From NCBI GenBank assembly GCA_947172415.1, contig OX359194.1, positions 3,348,001-3,412,000 of the forward strand: 64,000 nucleotides of DNA, read 5' to 3'. The DNA is from Chondrosia reniformis. Its lineage: Eukaryota > Porifera > Demospongiae > Chondrillida > Chondrillidae. Both the position numbers and the translations under genes were made by a program. Shown here piece by piece: positions 30,827-45,334 of the stretch; position 1 is the stretch's first letter; every line of letters begins with the position of its first letter. The notes under the pieces are model-generated. The model saw only the letters and a program-made list of their open reading frames with translations, ran no database searches and was not told the DNA's origin.

Positions 30827-33800
30827 ATGGATGCAAATGCTACCGCAGAAGGCGAGCCGGAGATTGTCATTCGGGTCTATATTCCAGATCTCAATGCAAA
30901 TGTGAGTTAAGTTAGGAGGAAATTAAATTACCTTGCATTGTAAGAACAGTCGAATGCAATTTTAGATATGTGGAAGTCAAGTAGCGATGTGTCATTGATA
31001 TGAATCGCATAGATATTCTTTCAACCCACCTATTTTTCTCAACTACCCTTACCGCAACACACCTTCCTTCTTTTCAATTTCTTGTAAGGCTTAAAGCTAT
31101 TTCTGAAATATTTTCCACTAAGGCGGGAGCATCACTGAATCCTTTCAAAGGAATACTAGTACTAGTCGTAAGTGTACGCCTTTGGCAGTTGCCCGTTGAA
31201 TTCCCTCGCATTCTCTTCCTTAGTGGAACCAGCAAGGACTATCGCCATAGATATAAACGTTTAGCCTTTATGCGTGCGCCTTTCCATTAAAATGTTAGTC
31301 TGTGGTACATTGTATTGCTCTTCTCGCTTCTTTTCACTCTGTATAGAAATGCATAGTTGTGTATGCCCTACAGAAGATAGTAGTGGCGCAGAGTGTCATT
31401 TTGAGCAAGATTGCAAAGGTGAGACTAATTGAGTTATGTAACCACTTTGGTGATGACTGTGCTAGTCTGTCATTGCCCTGGGTTTTCAAACAATCCTTAA
31501 TGATGGGCAATTATTCACATGGCCCCTACCAGTCCATATGTAACCTAATAATGTATAAGGAATGATTCTGATCAACTCTGACTGTCAGTTGTGAATGTGA
31601 ATCAGATAATGCTACCTGACTGACATGAGGTATTTGGGTTAAATATACTAACAGTTGGTTAACAAATATGTGTACATAATAGACTCTGAGTCACCAATAG
31701 GCAGTTACTTGTTTTGGAACATTAGAAATGTCATATGTATAGAACATTTCATATGTATTGATAGGAATTTCTTCTAACTGCAAATGTAGTATCTGTAATG
31801 AAATAACCCCAAAGTCGTTACTAACTATAATAGGCTATACCTACTGTATATCCATATGTATGTTCATACTAGTTATGTACTTGCAATTTTAATATGAAGT
31901 GTGTATACACTAAAGTTGTTAATAAACACAATTTAGATTCAAATTTGTACTTGTTAGTAACAAGGCTGGTATGTTCAGTTTTATTATAAAGTAAAGGTGC
32001 TTGTTAATTTGTATGGGAATTAAACTCTGTGGACTGTTATTGTATTATGTTACTGCTTCTGGTCCTTGTGTCCACTCTCTAATGTATTTGACAGGTGCTA
32101 TATTGTACATATGCAAACTTAATTTCATTTCAATTATTGGCCATAATTGAAATATTAAATTTTGAAGACCGTATTATGTAGGATTGTCTTTATAGTTTAG
32201 AAGGTGTGTACACATAATCATTAGTACTGGATGCTACGTGCTGGTTTTCTGTGTGTAGCCTTTGGAAGACATGCAAAACTATGCATTCTATCTGCCAGCC
32301 ACCAAGGCTGGACTCAAGGGAGAGTTTCTTGATGAGGAAAGAACACTAGAAGACTTCAGCTTGAGAGGCCATGTTCCGAATTTAGAGGTATTAATTTTGT
32401 TCTTATTAATCACTGCATCTCTTGAATAGTATAGTAATGTGTTCTTGTGTCTCTCTTTACAAATTTTATTGTCTTTATTTCATTCACTCTATCTCTTATA
32501 GAGCATAGTTTGTATACGTAGTATAGTTTAATAATGTATTGCTCTTATAAACATTCTATTTTTAGTTAAACTGGTTTCACATAGTCTTGGTCCTAATATT
32601 TAAGACAAAGAACTAATTGTAGTATGTCAACATCTGACACTGTTAGTTGTGTCATCAAGGCATCCATATGCAATGCAGTGGGCTACCCTTATTAGTGTCA
32701 TGGTATGGAAAGGCATTATGTATGCCTGGTTTCAGGTTCTTGTTGATAGGTATGCTTTAGATTGTTAATGTGAAACCACAAAAGTAAAAGTGAATTTGCA
32801 GCCTATTTTAATATTTATGCTAACTGGAATTTTAAATTTTCTATATATGTGCATAACTTTAGTATTAACCAACACATTTCATAATTCATAAGAATCCACA
32901 GCCATTAGTATATTTATGATGTTAAATCATGCCCCACGTATTCACTGCTCAGTGTCTCCAGTCCTGTAATGTGTAGTTACCCAATTGATTTCTTTTTAGT
33001 TTCGTCACATTGTACGTGATTATGGTGGGATGACCCACTTGACAGAGAAACAGGTTATAAAAGCAAATACTTCTTCAATGAAGAAGAAATTTATTGAAAT
33101 GGTCAAGTCTAACCAGGTGAAGAAGGTGGAAAAGATGTTAGATCAAGGACTGGATCCCAACTACAATAATGAAAATGGAAGTAAGTAAAGTTTAATTTGA
33201 AAATTGACATAAATTTAGATAGAGCTGGTCTGTTTAAATACATCCTGTTTGTCCTGTTGTGTGCAGATAGTCCACTAGGGATTGCCAGTGGGAGAGGAGG
33301 TACTAAAGAGTTGATCCTGCAATTAGTGAAGGGTGGAGCCCACCTTTCTTTCCGAGGCAAAGATGGCCTGACCCCAGTACACAGGGCTGCAATAGGCTGC
33401 AATCAGGAGGCCATCTCTACACTGCTTAGCTTGGGTGCCTCACCCAACTACAGAGATGCAAAGGTGGGCTACATTTTAATATGCTAAATCCCTGATACAA
33501 TGATTGTTGTACTTATGTATGTTAGAATACACAAAGTCTCGTGCTTTGATATGTATGTATAGTAATTCTAATGCATATTCATTCAATCAAAACAAATGTC
33601 AGGTTTTAGCACAAATCCTGTGCAAAGGCTATGGATAAAATGTGAGCACTGGAAATTATTATGACTGCCAGTTAATAGTTGTCATAGTAGTTTCCAGTAA
33701 TTATTCACATTTTATTTATGTACATACATACATTCATATGGTAAATGTATACTAAAATTATATGGCAATGCAAATTACTGTATACGTAGATGCTTTGTAT

Positions 33801-36800
33801 TTTTTGAATTTGTCTTCCCTTGGGTAGCTTGCTGGGATCCTAATTTACACTCTTTCCTTATCAGCACCCACTAGGTATTTATATGTACATGTATGTACCT
33901 TCTTGAAGTGATAGGGGGTTTTTGTTGCGTTCATGATTAGTATACTAATTTATTGAGACTCAGCAACAATTGTATTTAAAAACAAAATTGAACCTTTCAA
34001 TCCAGAGGTCTTCATCAGCTGCTGATTCTAAATAAATTAGGATATCTATGTACCTTCTTATAGTGACCACACCTCATATTGTATATATGTACACATTACT
34101 TCATTTTAGTACTGTTTAGTGCATAGTTAATAGTGCAGTAGTGCACATATGATATTACCACATTTTCCTGTTAACATTGCCTCCCCCCTATCTCACCTCT
34201 ATGTATGTTATATTAAGTACATTGCTTTCATTTTATAGTGTTAAATGCTATTGAATATAGAAATACATTCTTTAGAATGTTGTAAGGACATATAACACTA
34301 CAAAATGAAATATGTACATTCTTGCTATAAAACTTTGTTCCTTTTAAAACATGTTTATTGAAAGACAATGAATTTGTCAACTAATGGCCAGTCACTCTGG
34401 GAACAGCTTGTTAGCTAACCCAATAAAGTGTATCCTCTCATTAACACATCTATTATCAAGCATTTAACAGTTAACACTACATATTGACACCTGTTAACTT
34501 CAGCCACTGGAATTAATATTTTTGGGGAGTTAGACTTTTGATTATTTGTAGAGTCTAAGGCTTTAAAAGCTTTAAACCAAGTTTGTTTTTAGACCTTCCA
34601 AATTATCAACAGGTGAATTTGCAAAGATATTAGCTACACATATTTAAAAAATCCATATCTTTTTTGGAGTTTTTTAGTCAATGATGTCATTGGCCAGAGC
34701 CTACTGTAATATGATACACATGTACTACATAACCCTATGTATATACATATGTGGGTCGGCTTGTCCTACATCACATGAAAGCATGGCGCTACTCCTTTAG
34801 TCAGTCTGACTATTTCTCACTCAGGTCGTTATCTTTTATGGAACCTACATAGTTTACTTTCATCCTTTTATTCCAGACCTTAGTGTATTCTCTTCATTAT
34901 GAATAGGGTCTTACTCCTCTGTACCACTCTGTTGTCATGGGCGATGACTTGAGGCCCAGCCTATTGCTCTTGATGAACTACGGTGATGTTAATATTCGTG
35001 ATGTCCACGATCACACTGAGCTACATCAGGCTGCCAAATATGGTCATGCTGCCCATGTGGAGATTCTACTGAGATACAGGTGTGATATACATGCAGTAAA
35101 TAACAATGGAAACACAGCACTTCATATTGCTGCCAATAATGGACACGCAGAAGTGGCAAAGGTATTATTCTTACAGTGCATCGGTCACTGTGTGATTTAT
35201 AGCATTTATAAATTTATGTACGTATGTTTGCACATGTTTTGATTTGGACCTACTAACTATACAGGGTAGAAGCCAAAATGACACATTTTAATAGCATAAT
35301 TCAGACCATGTCGATTTTTAAGGGACACTCTAAATATGTAGTTTTACCTTTTAGCCTAATTAGCCCACTAATTTAGCTCTAGGAGGACTACACTATAGGA
35401 ATAGACCATTTTTTATAATTTAAGCTTTGGTAGCTCTGGTTGGTAAGTTTTAATATTGTGTTACCTGAGAATTAGACTAGTTCAGTACCTTTAATTATTA
35501 CACCTGCTTCTTGGAACTGTGTATTATTGTAGATTTTGTTAAGACGAGGTGGGAGAAAGGATATTACAAACACTGCTGGTAATACAGTCAGTGAAGTAGC
35601 CATGATATGTGGTCATCGCAGTCTGGCTGCAACAATTGTTGAATATCCAGAGAATGAAGTTGGTTAGTTAGAGATGCCTGTCAATATGCTCAAACTTGCA
35701 TCAGCAAGCACTTATTGTTATTACATGTCTAACATATGTTAATTAGCGTATACAGTGGTTTTATCCTGAAATCTTGAAACTGTTCAAAGTACCTTTAATC
35801 ATTTACTATTTGGAATGGTGATATATGATTTATTTGTGCACAAAAAGCATTGGTATCGCAATCTTGTTAATTGAGCTGTGTGCTGTGAACTGTTTGTAGA
35901 ACCACTATACTAGGTTACTCATTTTGGCCTTGTACAGGTTTCACTGTACCTATCCTAAAAACTCCTTTCACCATTCAACAGCATAACATGTACATACTTA
36001 CGTACATACGTACGTACGTATGTGTACATACATATTACAAGTATATACATAGGTATGTACGTAACTAATGTCAATCTTATTTAAAGTAGGGCCTATGTAT
36101 TAGTCAATTCTATGCTACTTTCCAAGGACCCATCAATTGTCATCAATGTAGCACTTGTACTTATGTACATCATGTTCTTCTACAATATAGAACTCATCAA
36201 AGAAACCCCGGAATATAATATTACTTCAAAATTTGCGCCTAAGCATACCAATAGAATGACCATTGGGGACCTCACTCCTCATTCACCTGTGCAGTCCCAA
36301 ATGAAGATACCAGGTAGTCCTAATGCTAGGAATATTGCTTCAGCAATGCGACAGCAGGTTTGTGTAGTGTAATCAGTCCAGTTCCTACTTGTCAATATGC
36401 TATTATTATAATGCTAATAGTGTACGTACGTATGTATATACGTACATACATACGTATGTGGTCCATGATGTCTGTATGTTTACTGTAATTTGGGAAATGC
36501 TTGTGTTCAGAAACTTTCATGTGATAAAATTTTGTGTTGAAATATTTTTGTGGTTTGAGCCAACCCCACTTCTTGAATGACACGAACTAATGAACAAACG
36601 AACACAAAATGTTCTTGGTTTGGGACAATCACAAATATACGTATTTTAACAACGAAAATTATGATAATTATGTAATATTATAAGTACATGCATATTTGAA
36701 TATGTGCACATTTGTACATCTATGAACACTTACCACTCTTGTAAATGTAGTACATCAAGGACCATCCCTCCCAGAGTGACTTGTTTGAACGTACTCGTGT

Positions 36801-39800
36801 CAGCAGTTTCCCTGAAAGTTCGGTTAGTCCTTCCCATTCCAGGCTTCAAGAGAGAAGAGGAACTGATGGTCCGGCAATGCAAAGCAAGCATCTACAAACA
36901 CCACTAAGGTGTCTAGTTAAACAGGACTACACTCCTCACAGGGCTGGAGAACTGCTGGCTCAGAAGGGAATGATGGTCGAAGGTATGTGAGCAGAGACTA
37001 TTCAGCTTACCTCTAGAGTTGTGTAAGCAAGTAGAATGTATCGTCTATTGTGAGTTAACAGAGTGATCCTGATTATTTGAATCTGTTTACAAGTACATAC
37101 GTACGTATGTATGAGTATACTACACTCAGCAACAATTGTATTTAAAAACAAATTGAACGTTTTGACCCGGAGGTCTTCATCAGCATAATGGTTTTTGTTG
37201 CTGAGTCTCAATAAATTAGTATACTCATTATGAACGCAACAAAAACCCCTTATCATTTCAAGCGTATGTATGTACATGTACAGAGGATCACAGAGGAGAT
37301 AAATAAATTATAGAAAATCTTTGTTTCTCTAGTGTATAGTATGAGACCAGATGGAATGTGTATGGTACAGTCAGGTGAAAGGAAGGGATGGATTCATTCC
37401 AGATATCTAAAGAAGGTGCCTTCAATCAACAGACCACCTCCAAGTTCAAGACAACCACAGCCAGTTGGATCTTCATCATCTGCTCTGGGAAAAGGTAAGT
37501 TAGGCACTTGCACATAAGTTTAAGTGAACTGTGGATACAGTCATGATTCACCAATCCAATCTTAGCTAATTGGAGCCCCTTGACACCTTTGTCTTGTCTT
37601 TTTTATTAAAAACACTTAGCAGTAGAAGATCTACATTTGCTACACTAGACAGGTTTTCTGCATACGTATGTATGTATTGAGTATATATACATATGTGCGT
37701 ACATACGTAGTTGTGGTCTCAATTGAGGACGAAGCATACACCTTACAATACAAAATGAAACTCTAAATGGCAATTGATGCAAAATCATTTTATTGTTTTA
37801 TTATTCAGTGTCTCGGTTATTTCTTTTTTATGTACGTGACATAGACAGAGCTGCATTCATTCCCTCAGAAGCTGTATTGGCTTCATTAATTACCCTGATG
37901 TACGTACGTATGTATGTACGAACGTAAATACGTATTTATGATTCTGAAATTATCTCAAATGCCTACATAGATAGGTTATAATGTCTACCTCCAAAATGAA
38001 ACACTATTTTGTAACACTTTAGAAAATATAAATTATAGGTACTCATCACAGTTACTTGAACAAAAACAAACCAGGCAGACCAGTTAACATACATACATAA
38101 TATTTAAACACTTTATTAACTATTTAGTTCTGTAGTCTATTTGTCTATACATGTTATTTTGTTTGCACATCAGTGTCTAGTGACCACTCCTCTCTTGCTG
38201 GACATTTAAGTGACCCTGGAAGGACTGCTAGCCTGAACGAAGCCGATCTTGTCCCAAGAACTGTTAGAGTGCCAATGCAAAATAGGGGATATGGGTTTGC
38301 ACTGAGAGGGGTCAAAGGTCAGTAGCATGCTATAGCAATATGTTAATAGATGGCCTATATGATTGATATGCCATCCTCCTTGTCATAGCTGTACACTGCA
38401 TGACCTGATCTGCCTATCCTTTATAGAAGAGTGTAAGTAGTGTACGTACATAGACATTACTAGCTTTTTACAGCTTGTAAGTACGTACGTATGGTACCCC
38501 CATATGAATTATCTGAATCACCAGTTTCCTACATAATTATCATGCATTAAAGGCTAAGGAAACATTGCTAATATACTACGGTACGGTTCATAAAAAAGGT
38601 AACACAGCTAGCGCTTACCAGTTACCAGATTTCGGTTAACTTTTAACCGAAAATTGGTGAAAGTTAACAGTTAATGGTTAACATAAATGAATAGGAGGTG
38701 ACACTTTAGATAAAGCGTATATGTATGGTATGTGAATCCAAAATCCTCTGTAAAATATAGCCTGTATGCAATTGGAATAAGATTTTACACCTTTAATTGT
38801 CTATCATAACCATTAACTCTTAGTGAATTTTGGATAAAAGTTAACAGTTAATCATTACCTGTTTTACGTTAACTAGTAGTGGATTAACATTACCTTTTTT
38901 ACGAATCGTACAGTAGATTAATCATAAAAGATTTACAAAATTTAGGGTAATAATCCAGTTAGACCTACTTTAGTGAGTATGTTTTTATCAATTAAGGATG
39001 CACTGTATATCTTAAATGGCTGAAGTTTACATTTAATTTCTTGTGTGTAACTGAGGCACCAGTCTGTTAGTGTGCAGTGTACTCTTTGCTACAGCTACAG
39101 CTTATGCAATGAAGACGTTTAGACCCACTTTACAAGTGCCCGCCCTCCAGTACATAGCCAAGATAGACTCTGGTTCTAGTGCAGAGAAGTCTGGACTCAA
39201 AGAAGGAGACTTCCTATTAGCAGTAAGGATGTAGCATCTTTGTACATGTGTTACACATTTGTGATATACGTATATATTAAAGTTAATATTTGTATGTACC
39301 TATGTACGTACGTATGTACATACGTATGTCTCTGTTGCTGTGTACATATAAGAGGTGATTTCATTGTGTGTATTTTGTTATAACAAGTGTGTTTTATCCT
39401 TTAGGATTGTTAGTAATGTTTTAGTACATCAGTGCTTAGGCAATCCAAATTGTCCAATTAAAAATGTGTTAGGTACAGTCAAATAGTTATACAATTGGCC
39501 ATAGGGTCCAGACACTTCTTGTATTAATTGAAGTAACAATAATATACTTTTCCAAACCATGATTTTAGTATAACCTTGAAATACCACAAGTCTGCATGTT
39601 AATACGTACGTAGATAAAAAGGAAGTTTCTCATTTTTACATACGTACAAGTGCATATGAGTGCAGCTTGTATATACGTACGTACATATGCGTACATATAC
39701 GTATATACTGTAGTAGTACTTTTTGCATTATGTGTGATATACTGTCTGACTGTAGCTCAATGGCAAAGATGTGGTGTTTGCAACTCACAATGATGTGGTG

Positions 39801-42800
39801 GCCATCATCAAGGCTACCAAAGGGTCAGTGTTGGAATTGAAAGTTGTCAACCCAGTGCACACAGAGGCAATTGAAACAAGACTCAAAGAACGGCTGACAG
39901 TAGACAGAGGTTAGCTTTTTCACAAGTAAAATGCAAATAGCACATAAATCCTTAATTGTAGGTGAGAGTGCACTCACACCAAATGCTACGCATTGAAACA
40001 ATTGTCCTTGTAAACATTTCAAGCCCAATCCATTAAAGGGTAGACTGTTGCTACATTCTAATTGCCTTAAAGATTAAGGTGATAAGAGGGAGATATGAAT
40101 GGAGCATTTCCATTACAATTGTGGGTAAATTCCCAGTAATTGTATGTTTCTCTTGATTATGTTTGATGGCCATGACTGCTGCCATGGTTTTAGTATCACT
40201 TTGGGTCTGTATACTTATGTACATATATGTACATACATACAGTACAAATCAGCAAAAACTGAACATCTGACAGGCGTACCAGTGCATGTACGTAGGCCTT
40301 GCCATATTTAATTGACTGAAGTCCATTCTGGAAAAACTGTTTTAATGCATTGGAATGGCCGTTCACTGTCCTTCCTTACATTCTTGCCTAAGGCGTTAAT
40401 GTACGGACTGAAATACTACGATTGGTGTGAAAACTTATATTATATAGGAAAGAATTTGACGATAGTTGTGAAGTCGATTTAAGTGCTTAAAATGGTTTAT
40501 TCAGTTTACTTAAGCAACGGATTCTCTATTACGTATCTGTAATTTTTTATTGCCTGACATCAACTCATCTTCTCTACTTCACTTTACACCACGAATTGAT
40601 AAAGTTATTTTACTTTTCTCAAAAAGTGTTGAATATTGTGTTTATCACAGTGTATTACCACAAAGGCTTCCGTTAATATAGAACCTAAAAAAAAGGTACT
40701 TAGCCGTTCTCAAACACATTCTAAAACCCAACTGCTCTCTACTGTCCGTGCACCCATTCAACGTTCAGTTTTTGCTGATTTGTACCATATACATATCTTT
40801 TCATGAGTACCAATGTAAAAGTGATAATTGGTTCACATCTAAACATGTACAGACTTTATAAACTATCTATATATACAGGTGCATACACATATACTGTATG
40901 TACGTATGTGTATACGTATGTACACATTACTGCTCTGGGTAATTTGTAAACACTTACCTACGTATCTACCAAGCAGCTAAACCCACAATTCTTGCTAGCA
41001 AAAAGTCATTACTGCATGGCCAATTAATATATGTATAGCAGTATTCTTTTTTATCTACGTATGTAAACACATGTACACATGCTACATGAATATTATCACT
41101 TTATACCCTTTTCCAATTTAGAGTCTGAAAGTATCAGTATGCCCATCTCAGTAACCACACCCACATCACCAACTGTTAAACCGTCTTCAGCAGTCACTGC
41201 ACCCTCATTTTCAGGCGCCAAGAAGTCACCTCCTATTGCTACAGCCTCAACCTCGGATCTACATGATCCATCTCGACCTGCTATTGTAAATCACTTAAGG
41301 TCTACAAAGAGTGTTGTGATTAGTCCAACTTTCAGCACAAGCTCAAGTTCTAATTCCCTAAATCAACCATTTACAGCTGGCAATGGTTTTGATCAGAAGG
41401 AATTATCCCAGGATTTGACAATGGACAGTTCTCAAGAATTGCCTTCATCTCCTTTTGCTGCTGAGATTAAAAAGAAAAAGGAAGAAATTTTGAAGCGTCA
41501 AGCTGCTCGTAAGATCTCCATGGATGCAGCAACCCATGCAATGTCTGTATCACCTCCACCGTCCAATGATCTGTCATCTGATCCTACCCCTAGACAGACT
41601 AGAAGTCAGAGTTTGCCTGGTGGAGAGCTTTACCAGAACTATTCAGAGGAAGAAATAGTAGCTACTTCAGCATTTGCAGCTGAAATTTTAAAGCTGAAAG
41701 CTGAAAGGGATACTCGTTTAAAACAGAACTCTCCTAAACTGACTAAGGTTCAGTCCAAGCTCTCACTCCCTGCTGTTAAGGAAACAGATCTTCCACAGTC
41801 AACAGGCGGTGATATATGGACAAAATTAATGGAGGTAGTGGCAAATGTTCCAATTAATAACTCAGAGGAAAGCTGGGAACAGAATTGGACAGACAGTGAT
41901 GTACAACCTGAAATAGGTTACAATGGAACAAAGGAAAAGCTTCCATCCTCCCAATCCTCTCACAATAGAAGTATTCCTAGCTATACATCCGAGCCTGTTC
42001 TCTCATCGCAACTGTTAACTTCATCAAGTAGTTCTTCACAGAGCATTAATGATGAAGAAATACTACCAATGGCTCATACATCTCCTCCCCCAACAGTCCA
42101 GTCTCCTGAAAACCTAACGAGTCCCTCTCACACAGAAACACCCACTAGTACTTCTTCTTCAAGGACGGCCACACCCACCAAAGGCCGACCAATAAAGGCA
42201 CCAAAACCAAAACGTATATCTGCTCCACTAGCACCAGCCAGCTTTACTACATCCAAGGAAGACAAATCACCAGTCATAAAGATGTCAGAGGATGATTCAA
42301 ATGATGAAGGCAGGGTGCCCAAGTACAAGTCTATTCGAAGTCAGTCAAAAGACAATGCTTCTTTGTCATCTAATTCTTTACTGCAGCAAAGGGGAATATC
42401 GTCTTCTAATATGGGCATAGACCTGGCAGCCATTACAAGTAATGAAAGTTTCAATGAAGCTCCTAAGAATTCCAAAGCAACTGAAGAGGTTCAGAATGAA
42501 CATGAAGACAAAATGAAGAATACCAAAGTTGGAGTTTTACCAGTGAACAGCAAGGGGCACTTTGATGTCAAAAGCATCTTAAAAGGATCAGGAGTAGAAC
42601 CCTCCATCAGGATAGCTGGTCATGAAAGAGAAGAACCCTCATCTAAGGGAAGACAAGCATCAGACATAAATCAACCCACTTTAAAGAAATCAGAAGTATT
42701 CCATTTGGATCAGCAAGTTCCAGCTGATTTGAATTCAGAATCCCACTCATTGAATAGCAATGCATCCAAACGAATGATGACTATACAGCCTAACAAAACA

Positions 42801-45334
42801 ATCAATGTAGCTGCCAATTTTGATGATGACAATGATGAAAGTGATGCTAAAGAAACCAACCCCACAAATAGCACAGCTGTCCAACTTGTTGATAGCGAGG
42901 AGATTGTTTCCATGACATCAAATGGCTGGGGAAATTTGGACATAGGAGGGTTTGGTGACATGACGTTAGAAGAGCCAATGCATAATGTTGGTGAGACAGG
43001 ATTCACCAGAAAGGGCAACTTGATCTTCTCTACCAATGCTGTTTGCTTTCATGATGACCCAGAAATGGAGGCTTGGGATGATGAAAATATGAAGAGATTC
43101 TCCTCCATTTTGATGAGCCCAAATACCACTCTGGCCGATTTTGGTAGTCCCCAAAGTGAGGGTGAAAGTATAGCTCCTTTTCAAAAGAAGGAAAGCATTG
43201 AATGTGATGTGTACACTGACTTAGATATGATGGATAAGAACAATCGACCAGATTCCATAGATCTTAGTGAAGACAACGACCAGGAGAAAAGTCAGACTTC
43301 ATCAGAACCACCAACAGATTCACCTCAAGAAGGAGAAGCTATTTTCTCTGCTCTTAATCTCCCTCCACCATTGTGTGGTGATTTGGATCGCCCTGGGAGT
43401 TCTTTGTATGGAAATGGTTCTCCAAATCTGCCACATCCAGATATCAGTTATGACAATTTTCTGGCCAAGGACGTTCCATTTGACCCTACAGAACTTCCTC
43501 CACCACAAATACATGAGGATGAAACTCTTCATGAAAGAGAGACCAATGGTGGGGTCACATTTTCAACTAAGCCCAGTCTGAGTATAACAGGAGTTACTGT
43601 TACAGACTCTACGACAGATGTGGATATAATACTGCCTCCTCCTTTATTTGATGGAGAAGAAACACATCACTTATTAGTATCCATTCCACCGCCAGACTTT
43701 CTAAGCTTTCAACCTGGATCAGTACCACACAGTGAGGAAATTATCAAAGCACCTGAAATCCCACCTCCTGAAATCCCATCTCCTGAAATCCCTCCTCCTG
43801 AAATCCCTCCTCCTGAAATCCCTCCTCCTGAAATCCCTCCTCCTGAAATCCCTCCTCCTGAAATCCCACCACCTGAATTCCCACCTCCTGAATTTCAACC
43901 TCCTGAAATCCCACCTCCTGAAATCCCTCCTCCTAAAGTAATTCTGGATTCTAAAAAGGATACGGAGGCTGTTGTGAATGAAGCTTTGCCACCACCTATA
44001 CCAGACATTGGATCAACCTCAAGTCAACTCTCTGTGATTATAGATGCCCCAGAGTACTTCCTCGTACCAGATTCATCCTCAACACTTTCAGAACCAACAG
44101 GATACTGTCAAGTTGAGGAGCCACAAACTTATATTCTGCCGGTAGATGGAGATAATATAAATTCCTTTAGTACAACTATCACCACTGGTGATAGTGATGA
44201 TGATGGACCTCCACCTCCCCCACCCATGTCCCCACCACCTGACGAGACATCCACTACTGATGCCCTTCAGTTTATACCCCAACCCATCGAATCACCAGAC
44301 GGGTGCAGTCCTGTAGTATCAGAAGTCAAAATCATGATTGTTCCCTCGAAATTTGAAACAGACTCTTCTGCAGAAGATGATGTGTTTGGATCATCAGGAT
44401 CCTCACTATCACTTCCAAAAGCAATAAATTCTGATCTTCCTTCCACTCCACCTCAGTTGAGGAAGCCTTTTAGTAGGTACTCTTTGGCAATGGAAGAAGG
44501 AAAACTTGGTGAAAATGTAAGTCTCAGTTTGTATGTCTTCTTGCTAAATATTCAGAATAAGTATTCTGAAAAATTACATCTGTAAATATACAACAAACCC
44601 TCCATAATTGTGTAACCACCTTCCAAACGTCAACTGCTTTGAGTAAAATCTCCTCAATAATCACTGTTTCTTTTGATCTACATACGTACCTATTTTCATC
44701 TATGCAATAAGCCAGAAACTAATTTTAAACTCCATATTTCATTTAGCATGATACTTGAGATATATATTTTGCTGTTATTGAGTTTACTAGATTATCATAA
44801 AGCATCTATCTTTGTTTGACTTTCTAAAGTAGTTTTGTGTTAAACACCCATATTGCTTGTTTTATTTATGGTGAAAGATTATAAGACTAAATCAATACTA
44901 AAAGAGTGTAATTCTTTCAAATGCTTAGTAAAATCCATCATGGCTGATAGTTTACAAGATTCTTCCTAACATCAACCATGTACAACTTGGAAATATACAT
45001 ACGTACATAAAAAATATAGAGGTTAATGTATTTACAAGATATGTTTTTATTTATTATATTTACTCGTATATTTCTCTATTTTTATCTGTAGTTGTCATCC
45101 CCTGGCTACAAGAGTAAACCAGTATCACATTGGTCGGTGGAGGAGGTGTGCGAATGGTTGTGTGAAATTGGGCTGGAGGAGCACAAGAAGACATTTCAGG
45201 ATAATGACATAGTAGGCGAACACTTGATTGAGCTGACCAAGGATGATCTGAGAGAGCTAGGCATTAACAGATTGGGCCACAGACTTACTATAACCAAGAA
45301 ACTGCAACACCTCATGAGAATACAGAAGTCATAG
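30827..45334 (+). CDS. SHANK: SH3 and multiple ankyrin repeat domains protein (Shank scaffold)
   Basis: Fifteen exons keep phase throughout: 30827-30901, 31347-31418, 32259-32387, 33000-33180, 33267-33463, 34907-35161, 35533-35662, 36191-36357, 36751-36982, 37333-37494, 38174-38317, 39095-39222, 39756-39909, 41122-44516 and 45092-45334. The product is about 1887 residues. Order: Shank N-terminal domain (EIVIRVYIPDL, KGEFLDEERTL), ankyrin repeats (LDQGLDPN, DGLTPVHRAAIG, NGNTALHIAANNGHAEVAK), SH3 (CLVKQDYTPHRAGELLAQKG to GWIHSRYLKK), PDZ (RTVRVPMQNRGYGFALRG to GDFLLALNGKDVV), a proline/serine-rich region, and SAM (HWSVEEVCEWLCEIGL). Shanks are membrane-junction scaffolds linking receptors, Homer and actin regulators, postsynaptic in vertebrates. 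Domain order and completeness match the family. The 3.4-kb exon 14 holds a 15-bp coding minisatellite and PPxxF motifs. The exon 9 start could be 9 nt later. Confidence 0.95.
33893..34052. repeat. Foldback repeat in Shank intron 5, family D copy 1
   Basis: Contains CTCAGCAACAATTGTATTTA, AAATTGAACC and GAGGTCTTCATCAGC, plus a GGGGGTTTTTGTTGCGTTCA end. The same blocks occur at 37128-37262 in another intron of the same gene. There is no coding content. The motif GGAGGTCTTCATCA also appears alone near 11590. Confidence 0.65.
37128..37262. repeat. Foldback repeat in Shank intron 9, family D copy 2
   Basis: Starts CTCAGCAACAATTGTATTTA and continues through GGAGGTCTTCATCAGC to GTTTTTGTTGCTGAG, which is complementary to its own start. 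The distal part ends ACGCAACAAAAACCCC, the complement of the end of copy 1. Confidence 0.65.
38576..38916. mobile_element. MITE in Shank intron 11
   Basis: Imperfect terminal inverted repeats: TACGGTTCATAAAAAAGGTA at the left and TACCTTTTTTACGAATCGTA at the right. The interior is built from GGTTAACnTTAACC-like units (CAGTTACCAGATTTCGGTTA, AAAGTTAACAGTTAA). A partial relative lies at 51665-51765. Confidence 0.7.
43747..43936 (+). repeat. 15-bp coding minisatellite in Shank exon 14
   Basis: About a dozen copies of CCTCCTGAAATCCCA-like units encode PPPEI repeats, with variants SPEI, PPPEF and QPPEI. The run is in frame within the proline-rich region. Length polymorphism would add or remove five residues at a time. 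Two variant units create PPPEF. Confidence 0.9.

Noticed and set aside
42128..43184. Minus-strand frames inside Shank exon 14
   Set aside because: Antisense shadows of a well-supported, in-phase coding exon.
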